Shown here: positions 6,856 through 11,730 of the stretch, piece after piece
Layout: each line of letters starts with the position of its first letter
Numbering within the stretch: position 1 is the first letter of the stretch
DNA from: Chloroflexota bacterium
GTDB lineage: Bacteria; Chloroflexota; Limnocylindria; QHBO01
Direction of reading: 5' to 3'
Assembly: GCA_013820865.1 (NCBI GenBank)
Contig: JACDHU010000024.1
Location: forward strand, 1-11,730
Length of the DNA stretch: 11,730 nucleotides
Program-made: the position numbers and the translations under genes
The notes under the pieces: generated by a model
What the model was told of the DNA's origin: nothing
Database searches by the model: none
The model's input: the letters and a program-made list of their open reading frames with translations, nothing else

Positions 6856-6861
6856 TAGGAT
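6856..6861 (+). promoter_or_regulatory. Probable -10 box of the VOC gene (leaderless)
   Basis: TAGGAT is followed by 6 nt (CAGGGG) and the ATG at 6868. The G-run is too close to the start to act as an SD. The identical box and spacing precede the molybdenum subunit gene at 9745. Confidence 0.55.
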
Positions 6862-6867
6862 CAGGGG

Positions 6868-7359
6868 ATGACGGACTTGCAGACCAGGGCAGCCGGCGCA
6901 CGGTACGGCCACACCAACGTCATTGCTCGTGATTGGCGGCGGCTCGCCGCATTCTACGAGACGGTGTTCGGCTGCGTCGCGGTCCCGCCGGAGCGCGACT
7001 ACTCCGGCGACCTCGCCGAGCGCGGAACCGGCGTGCAGGACGCGGCCTTCCAGGGCGTGCACCTCCGCCTGCCCGGGCATGGTCCCAACGGTCCGACGCT
7101 TGAGATCTACACCTACGCGTCGAGCATCGACCCGGCAACGATTCCGGCGGCCAATCGGGTTGGCTGGGGACACATCGCCTTCATCGTCAACGACGTTATC
7201 GCCGCACGGGCCGCGGTGCTGAGATCGGGTGGCGAGCCGCTGCCCGATGCGGAGATCGTCACCACTCAGACGGCCGACGGACGCCGCGTGACCTGGTGCT
7301 ACCTGGCCGACCCGGAGGGCAACATCCTCGAGCTTCAGAGCTGGTCGCCGCCACCGTGA
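6868..7359 (+). CDS. VOC superfamily (glyoxalase-fold) metalloprotein
   Basis: The 163-residue protein has the paired beta-alpha-beta-beta-beta modules of the vicinal oxygen chelate fold. Module 1 has GHTNVIARDWRRLAAFYETVFG at 14-35 and LEIY at 78-81. Module 2 has GWGHIAFIVND at 99-109 and DPEGNILELQSW at 148-159. The four expected metal ligands are present as H15, E79, H102 and E155, so it is probably an active metal-dependent enzyme. The family includes lactoylglutathione lyases, epimerases, ring-cleavage dioxygenases and antibiotic-modifying enzymes, and the sequence does not separate these. Its stop overlaps the GTG of the next gene by 4 bp, so the two are co-translated and may share a pathway. 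Transcription is likely leaderless from the box at 6856. Confidence 0.88.
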   Translation: MTDLQTRAAGARYGHTNVIARDWRRLAAFYETVFGCVAVPPERDYSGDLAERGTGVQDAAFQGVHLRLPGHGPNGPTLEIYTYASSIDPATIPAANRVGWGHIAFIVNDVIAARAAVLRSGGEPLPDAEIVTTQTADGRRVTWCYLADPEGNILELQSWSPPP

Positions 7360-8939
7360 CGCAGGCGTACGACCTGGTGATCGAGAACGGGACGGTTATC
7401 GACGGCAGTGGTGAGCGAGGGTTCGCGGCTGCGGTTGGCGTTCGCGACCAACGCCTGGTGGTCATCCACGGCGAGACCGACGACCTGTCAGCCGCGCAGC
7501 GGATCGACGCGAGCGGGATGGTGGTGAGCCCGGGCTTTATCGATCTGCACAGCCACTCGGGGCTCATGATCTTCGCCGATCCCCTCCACGAGCCGAAGGT
7601 GCGACAGGGCGTGACGACCGAGGTCATTGGCGTCGATGGCCTCAGCTATGCACCGATCACGGATCCGCAGGATCTCGAGGCGCTGGTCCACATGAACGCC
7701 GGCCTCGACGGTCGCCCGGATATCGCTTACGACTGGTCGACGGTGGAGTCCTACCTCGACCGCCTGGATGCGCTGCGGCCCAGCGTCAATCTCGCGTATC
7801 TCGTGGGCAATAGCGCGCTCCGCATCGGCGCCATCGGCTGGGAAGAGGTCGAAGCGAGCAAAGGCGACGTCGCGAACATGCGCGCCATGCTGCGGGAGGC
7901 GATGGAGCAGGGCGCAATTGGTCTTTCGTCAGGACTGGACTACCCGCCGGGCTCGTATGCCAACACCGATGAGCTCGCAACCCTCACGAGAGAAGCCGGC
8001 CTCTATCACACGCACGTGCGCTATCCGCTCGGCGACCGCTACCTGGACCCATTTCGCGAGGCGATCGAGATCGGCCGGCGCGGCGACGGAGCCGTGCACA
8101 TCACGCACTTCTACCATCGGCAGACCTTTCCCGGAGGACCTGGACCGATGCTCGCGCTGGTCGACGACGCGCGCGACGAAGGCCTCGACGTCACCTTCGA
8201 CACGTATCCATATGAATGGGCGAGCACACGTCTGCTCATCATGATCCCTCCTTGGGTGCAGGCCGGTGGACCGATTCCGACGAAGGAATGCCTGGCGGAT
8301 TCCGTAGTGCGTGACCGCATTCGTCGCGAGATGGCCGACCGCGGGGTGCTGTTCGCGGGTCAGGGCGCGTGGGATGACGTCCGGCTGGGTGCCTTCACCT
8401 CGCCCGATCTGCTGCGCTGGGAGGGGTCCACGCTGGGCGACGTAATCGCGGATCGCGGTGAGGATCCCGTGGACGTGCTGTGCGACCTGCTCCTCGCCGA
8501 AGATCTGCGCCTCAACCAGGTCACCCCCGGGCCGTGGAGCGAGTCGCTGCGCGAGTTCATTCGCCACCCGGTTGGGATGATCGGCACGGATTCGACGTTT
8601 GTCGGAGCAAAGCCATCGCCGCGCACCTATGGCTCGTTCCCGCGCGTGCTGGGGCAGTTCGTGCGCGAGGAGGCGCTCCTGTCGCTGGAGGAGGCCGTGC
8701 GGTCGATGACCTCGGCCGCGGCGGCCCGTTTGGGCCTTGCGGACCGCGGGATGATTCGCGACGGATACGCCGCGGATCTCGTGATCTTTGATCCGGATCG
8801 CGTCCGCGCGACGTGCACCTACGAGGAACCTTGTTCGTACCCCGAGGGAATCGAGTGGGTTGTCATCGGCGGCGAAGTTGCGGTGAGCAACGGCACGCAC
8901 ACCGGCGCTCGCCCCGGACGCGTCCTCCGTCGGAGCTGA
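7356..8939 (+). CDS. N-acyl-D-amino-acid deacylase-like amidohydrolase
   Basis: This is a 527-residue metal-dependent amidohydrolase of the D-aminoacylase group, expected to hydrolyse an amide bond of an N-acyl amino acid or similar compound in the cytoplasm. Family features in order: SPGFIDLHSHSG at 58-69 with metal ligands H65 and H67; VIGVDGLSYAPI at 90-101; GLSSGLDYPPGSYA at 189-202; H220 and H251 in HTHVRY and HITHF; DTYPYEWAST at 282-291; GTDS at 410-413 with D412; and a terminal ADLVIFDP...GRVLRR block. Where characterised D-aminoacylases have NCG, whose Cys is a zinc ligand, this protein has VDG with D94. The family HPR motif is SPR (421-423). These changes mean the substrate may differ. 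The GTG at 7356 overlaps the VOC stop (GTGA) and is chosen over the ATG at 7296 inside VOC. No signal peptide is seen. Confidence 0.88.
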   Translation: MTQAYDLVIENGTVIDGSGERGFAAAVGVRDQRLVVIHGETDDLSAAQRIDASGMVVSPGFIDLHSHSGLMIFADPLHEPKVRQGVTTEVIGVDGLSYAPITDPQDLEALVHMNAGLDGRPDIAYDWSTVESYLDRLDALRPSVNLAYLVGNSALRIGAIGWEEVEASKGDVANMRAMLREAMEQGAIGLSSGLDYPPGSYANTDELATLTREAGLYHTHVRYPLGDRYLDPFREAIEIGRRGDGAVHITHFYHRQTFPGGPGPMLALVDDARDEGLDVTFDTYPYEWASTRLLIMIPPWVQAGGPIPTKECLADSVVRDRIRREMADRGVLFAGQGAWDDVRLGAFTSPDLLRWEGSTLGDVIADRGEDPVDVLCDLLLAEDLRLNQVTPGPWSESLREFIRHPVGMIGTDSTFVGAKPSPRTYGSFPRVLGQFVREEALLSLEEAVRSMTSAAAARLGLADRGMIRDGYAADLVIFDPDRVRATCTYEEPCSYPEGIEWVVIGGEVAVSNGTHTGARPGRVLRRS

Positions 8940-8951
8940 CCGCTGGCACGA

Positions 8952-8977
8952 CTCATGCGCTCATATGCTTGCATGAG
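8952..8977. promoter_or_regulatory. Dyad over the start of the receiver-protein gene
   Basis: CTCATGC (8952-8958) and GCATGAG (8971-8977) are perfect inverted arms. At the exact centre is a second palindrome, CATATG (8962-8967). The right arm contains the likely ATG (8973) and the left arm contains the alternative ATG (8955). It could be an operator, or an mRNA hairpin hiding the start codon. Confidence 0.45.
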
Positions 8978-9380
8978 CGACCAGGCACGTCGAAAGATTG
9001 CGGTGATCAACGATGACCCCGCCTTTCTCCAGCTCGTCAACGACGTACTCGAGGCGGAGGGACGATACGATGTCTACCGCTTCCAGGAAGAAGAGACGAG
9101 CCTCGCCGAGCTGCGCGCCCTGTCTCCGGATCTCATCATCATCGACATCCTGCTGGCCGAGCTGCCATCGGGATGGGAGTTGGCGCTTCTCGCCGGGGCC
9201 GATCAGCAGCTGGGCCCCGTCCCGATCGTCGTGAGCTCGCCGGACGTCCCAGGGCTCGGGCGTCGCGTCGACGAGCTGCGAGAGATTGCCAACGTCCGCC
9301 TCCTCCCAAAGCCATTTACGCTCGACGAGCTGCGAGCGATCGTTCATGAGACCCTTGCAAGTTCACCGGCTGACGAGTAG
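8973..9380 (+). CDS. Stand-alone response-regulator receiver (CheY-like) protein
   Basis: The 135-residue protein is a single receiver domain with no output domain. The key residues are present: acidic pair D14/D15 in VINDD, phospho-acceptor D58 in LIIIDILLAE, S88/S89 at the switch position and K113 in LPKPF. It is therefore expected to accept a phosphate from a histidine kinase. No kinase gene is in the window. The ATG at 8973 is preferred because a normal receiver begins a few residues later; ATG at 8955 would add MRSYAC. No SD is visible. The start lies inside a 26-bp dyad. It begins 33 bp after the deacylase stop, and its own stop overlaps the SD of the next small gene, so the two are probably translated from one mRNA. 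Single-domain regulators act through protein contacts, so the 99-residue neighbour is a possible partner. Confidence 0.88.
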   Translation: MSDQARRKIAVINDDPAFLQLVNDVLEAEGRYDVYRFQEEETSLAELRALSPDLIIIDILLAELPSGWELALLAGADQQLGPVPIVVSSPDVPGLGRRVDELREIANVRLLPKPFTLDELRAIVHETLASSPADE

Positions 9381-9384
9381 GAGG
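9379..9384 (+). promoter_or_regulatory. Strong Shine-Dalgarno of the 99-residue gene
   Basis: AGGAGG is a perfect SD, 7 nt before the ATG at 9392, and overlaps the TAG stop of the receiver gene. It is the strongest ribosome site in the window. It supports the small gene as real and its ATG as the start, rather than the in-frame ATG at 9407. Confidence 0.75.
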
Positions 9385-9391
9385 CACTCAC

Positions 9392-9691
9392 ATGGGGGAG
9401 CCACCAATGGCCACTGGGGCTGAAGCCGCCGTCCGCCGCCATCGGCTTCGGATTCGAACCGTCGTCGTGTCGTTCACGGCCGCCGTACGCAGTGCGCACC
9501 GTGACCTGGAAGTCGGTGCTGCCGAGCGCGACGCCCTGATCGAGTTGTGGCGTGCCTGGGCGATCAGCATGCTTGACGACTATGCGCTGAACGCAAAGCC
9601 GCTCATGGACGCCGCCGGTCTGAACGACGCGGAGCGAAAGGCGCTCGAAGACGAGATGCAGCGGGGCTATCAGATGGTCCGCGACGCCTAG
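9392..9691 (+). CDS. Small helical protein of unknown function
   Basis: I do not recognise this 99-residue protein. After a short N terminus it is rich in Ala, Arg, Glu and Leu and looks almost entirely helical, with a basic segment at 14-22 (VRRHRLRIR) and an acidic, amphipathic C-terminal half. No membrane segment, Cys pair or known motif is seen. A perfect SD at the right distance and tight linkage to the receiver gene support it as a real gene. A partner or target of the receiver protein is one guess; an accessory protein for the molybdenum enzyme downstream is another. Confidence 0.7.
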   Translation: MGEPPMATGAEAAVRRHRLRIRTVVVSFTAAVRSAHRDLEVGAAERDALIELWRAWAISMLDDYALNAKPLMDAAGLNDAERKALEDEMQRGYQMVRDA

Positions 9692-9721
9692 ACGGGAGTC
9701 TCGTTCGCCTCTGCGCCCGTC
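9691..9721 (+). repeat. Inverted repeat after the 99-residue gene
   Basis: GACGGG (9691-9696) and CCCGTC (9716-9721) are complementary arms 19 nt apart, starting at the last base of the stop codon. With no T-run it is at best a weak terminator. It does lie just upstream of the promoter of the molybdenum subunit gene, where transcript separation would be expected. Confidence 0.25.
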
Positions 9722-9732
9722 AATGAAGACGC

Positions 9733-9738
9733 TAGGAT
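9733..9738 (+). promoter_or_regulatory. Probable -10 box of the molybdenum subunit gene (leaderless)
   Basis: TAGGAT, then 6 nt, then the ATG at 9745. Hexamer and spacing are identical to those before the VOC gene at 6868. There is no SD and no obvious -35. Confidence 0.55.
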
Positions 9739-9744
9739 GCACCG

Positions 9745-11730
9745 ATGGAGCGCCAATCCCTGACCGTCCGGACTTTGACGCCGGGCGTGACGGCCCCTGA
9801 TACGACTCCCCTGATCATCCCGACGGATGCACCTGCGCCCGGACGCACGCGCTCGACCGCTCCCTTGCGTCGTGAGGGTCCCGCCAAGTTGACCGGAGCG
9901 GCGAAGTACGCCGATGACCTCGTATTCCCCGGAGCCTGGTTTGGCGCCACGATCCGCTCCACTCAGCCCCACGCGCGTTTGCTGGGGATACATCTTGACG
10001 ACGGCTTCGATTGGACCCGCGTCATTGTTGTCTCCGCCGATGACATCCCCGGCGAGAACGTCGTGAGCCTCATCGCTGACGACCAGCCGGTGCTCGTGCC
10101 GGTCGGAGGTGAGATCCGTCACCAGGCTGAACCGTGCGCCCTGATCGCGGCTCCCGACCGGGCGACGCTGCACGCCGCGAAGCAGCACATCACCCTACGA
10201 ACCGAGCGTCTCCCGGCAGTGTTCGACCCGCTGAAGTCCGAACAGGAGTTCGCCCACTACACCGTCGAGTCCGGTGACGCGGCCGCGGCCATGGCGACCG
10301 CCGAACTCGTGATCGAAGGTACGTACCGCGTCGGGCACCAGGAGCAGCTCTACATCGAAAACCAGGCGATGATCGCTGTTCCGCGCGAGGACGGCGGGGT
10401 CACCGTCCACGGCTCACTCCAGTGCCCGTACTACGTCCACAAGGCCATGAAGCGCGCGCTCGACATGGGCGACGAGCTCGCGGTCGTTGTGCAGGCCGAG
10501 ACCGGGGGCGGCTTCGGCGGCAAGGAGGAGTACCCCAGCGTGCTCGCCGTCCATGCCTCGTTGCTGGCGCTGAAGTGCCACAAGCCGGTTCGCATGATCT
10601 ACGACCGCCACGAGGACATCAGCGCCACCACCAAGCGGCACCCAGCCGTGATCCGATACCGATCTGGTGTCTCGGCCACCGGCGAGCTCGTGGCGCAGGA
10701 GATCGAGATCATCATGGACGGCGGCGCGTATGCCACGCTGACCGCCGTCGTGCTCTCGCGGGGCACGTTGCACGCGGGCGGCCCGTATCGGTGTCCGAAC
10801 GTGCGCATCACCGGCCGAGCCATGGCCACCAACACCCCGCCAAATGGCGCGTTCCGGGGTTTCGGCGCGCCGCAGACCGAGTTCGCCGCCGAGATGCAGA
10901 TCAACCGCATCGCCGAAGCGCTCGACGCGTCCCCGCTCGACCTGCGCCGTCGCTGGGTCTATCGCGAGGGCGACACGACGCCCACTGGCCAGATCCTACG
11001 CGAGAGCGTTGCCGGGATCGAGGTCCTTGAGGCAGCCGCTGAGGCCGCCACCTTTGATCGGACCCACGCGCAGACACGTTCCATGCGCGACGCCAGGACC
11101 GATGGTGCCCGCACCGCCACCGGCATCGGCCTGGCGCTGGCCTGGCATGGCGCGGGCTTCACCGGATCTGGCGAGGTCAAGCTCGCGTCGGTCGCATCCC
11201 TGGAGCTGACCGAAGACGGCCGCATCCGGATTCTGACCGCCTCGACCGAGATGGGACAGGGCACGAAGACGATCTTTCCGCAGATCGTGGCCGATGCGCT
11301 CGGGGTCGAGTACGAGGAGGTCGAGATCGCGCCGCAAGACACTTCGATCGTGCCGGATTCCGGTCCCACCGTTGCTTCGCGCACCGCCATGGTCGTGGGC
11401 GGGCTGTTGATCAAGGCAGCCGAGAAGTTGCGGGCGCGCGTGGAAACCGAAGCCGGCCGCCCGTTCGCGGAGGCTTACCGCGACGCTGGGCCGGTGCGCA
11501 TCGATGAGCAGTTCGTTCCCTACCCCGGCGAGCCGTTCGACGACGAGACGTACCGCGGCGACGCCTACCCTGCGTTCGGATGGGCGTGCGCCGTGGCGAA
11601 AGTGGACGTGGATCTCGACACCGGAGAAGTTGCCGTGCGCGAATGCGTGAGCGCCAACGACATGGGCACCGTGATCCATCCGGTGCTGGCCGAAGGTCAG
11701 ATCGAGGGCGGCACGCTCCAGGCCATCGGC
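9745..11730 (+). CDS. Xanthine-dehydrogenase-family molybdopterin-binding subunit (partial, runs off right edge)
   Basis: The frame is open for 662 codons to the window end. This large subunit holds the molybdenum cofactor and hydroxylates a heterocycle or aldehyde. It normally pairs with FAD and 2Fe-2S subunits, not in view. A 40-residue Pro/Thr-rich N terminus precedes the family start LRREGPAKLTGAAKYADDL (41-59). Cofactor and substrate motifs are ETGGGFGGKE at 252-261, PNGAFRGFGAPQ at 366-377, EMGQGTKT at 502-509 and GQIEGGTLQAIG at 651-662. E261 and R371 align by motif with the Glu and Arg that bind purine in bovine xanthine dehydrogenase (E802, R880). The CoxL AYRCSFR loop is absent, so this is not a typical CO dehydrogenase. 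A purine substrate is therefore likely but not proven. The catalytic Glu near the C terminus lies outside the window. About 90-130 residues are probably missing, judged by family length. The start is the ATG 6 nt after TAGGAT. Confidence 0.92.
   Translation, partial: MERQSLTVRTLTPGVTAPDTTPLIIPTDAPAPGRTRSTAPLRREGPAKLTGAAKYADDLVFPGAWFGATIRSTQPHARLLGIHLDDGFDWTRVIVVSADDIPGENVVSLIADDQPVLVPVGGEIRHQAEPCALIAAPDRATLHAAKQHITLRTERLPAVFDPLKSEQEFAHYTVESGDAAAAMATAELVIEGTYRVGHQEQLYIENQAMIAVPREDGGVTVHGSLQCPYYVHKAMKRALDMGDELAVVVQAETGGGFGGKEEYPSVLAVHASLLALKCHKPVRMIYDRHEDISATTKRHPAVIRYRSGVSATGELVAQEIEIIMDGGAYATLTAVVLSRGTLHAGGPYRCPNVRITGRAMATNTPPNGAFRGFGAPQTEFAAEMQINRIAEALDASPLDLRRRWVYREGDTTPTGQILRESVAGIEVLEAAAEAATFDRTHAQTRSMRDARTDGARTATGIGLALAWHGAGFTGSGEVKLASVASLELTEDGRIRILTASTEMGQGTKTIFPQIVADALGVEYEEVEIAPQDTSIVPDSGPTVASRTAMVVGGLLIKAAEKLRARVETEAGRPFAEAYRDAGPVRIDEQFVPYPGEPFDDETYRGDAYPAFGWACAVAKVDVDLDTGEVAVRECVSANDMGTVIHPVLAEGQIEGGTLQAIG

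Noticed and set aside
5204..6871. Plus-strand open frame (555 codons) antisense to ruvB and the MocA-like gene
   Set aside because: It crosses two well-supported genes and their junction, and its product resembles no family. This is a GC-rich shadow.
7929..8900. Minus-strand open frame (323 codons) antisense to the deacylase-like gene
   Set aside because: It shows no recognisable domain and sits opposite a gene with complete amidohydrolase motifs.
10422..11679. Several open frames on both strands within the molybdenum subunit gene
   Set aside because: The true frame starts at 9745 and stays open to the window end with xanthine-dehydrogenase motifs; the others are shadows in alternative frames.

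Overview
The window is GC-rich, densely coding bacterial chromosome. The gene order (ruvB, queA and tgt on one strand) and the GC-rich codon use fit a free-living high-GC bacterium. Most -10-like boxes sit 6-8 nt upstream of a start codon with no Shine-Dalgarno (SD), which points to leaderless transcripts. Such transcripts are common in Actinobacteria, Deinococcota and some Chloroflexota. Most actinobacteria lack queA, so I lean weakly towards Chloroflexota or a similar lineage; no rRNA or other decisive marker is present.

Left half (about 114-6805), almost all minus strand. In transcription order it holds a MocA-like nucleotidyltransferase fused to a Cys/His-rich C-terminal domain, ruvB (Holliday-junction motor), an AzgA-type (NCS2) purine permease, queA and tgt. 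QueA and Tgt are both steps of tRNA queuosine synthesis. One plus-strand gene of unknown function, with a possible PH-like fold and an acidic tail, is wedged between queA and tgt. It diverges from tgt and converges on queA.

Right half (6868-11730), all plus strand. It holds a VOC-fold metalloprotein overlapping by 4 bp an N-acyl-D-amino-acid deacylase-like amidohydrolase, then a stand-alone CheY-like receiver protein, a 99-residue helical protein of unknown function, and the first 662 codons of a xanthine-dehydrogenase-type molybdenum subunit that runs off the right edge.

The purine permease, the MocA-like protein (predicted to make molybdopterin cytosine dinucleotide, the cofactor of this hydroxylase family) and the molybdenum subunit together suggest a purine uptake and oxidation theme. 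They are not one operon, so this link is inference. The permease also lies between ruvB and queA, so a role with deazapurine bases is possible.

No RNA genes, CRISPR arrays, insertion sequences or prophage were seen. No gap between genes exceeds 160 bp. I see no strong case for a wholly new multi-gene system. The best leads are the leaderless-start pattern, the MocA fusion, the Asp-for-Cys change in the deacylase, and two well-formed dyads at probable regulatory positions.
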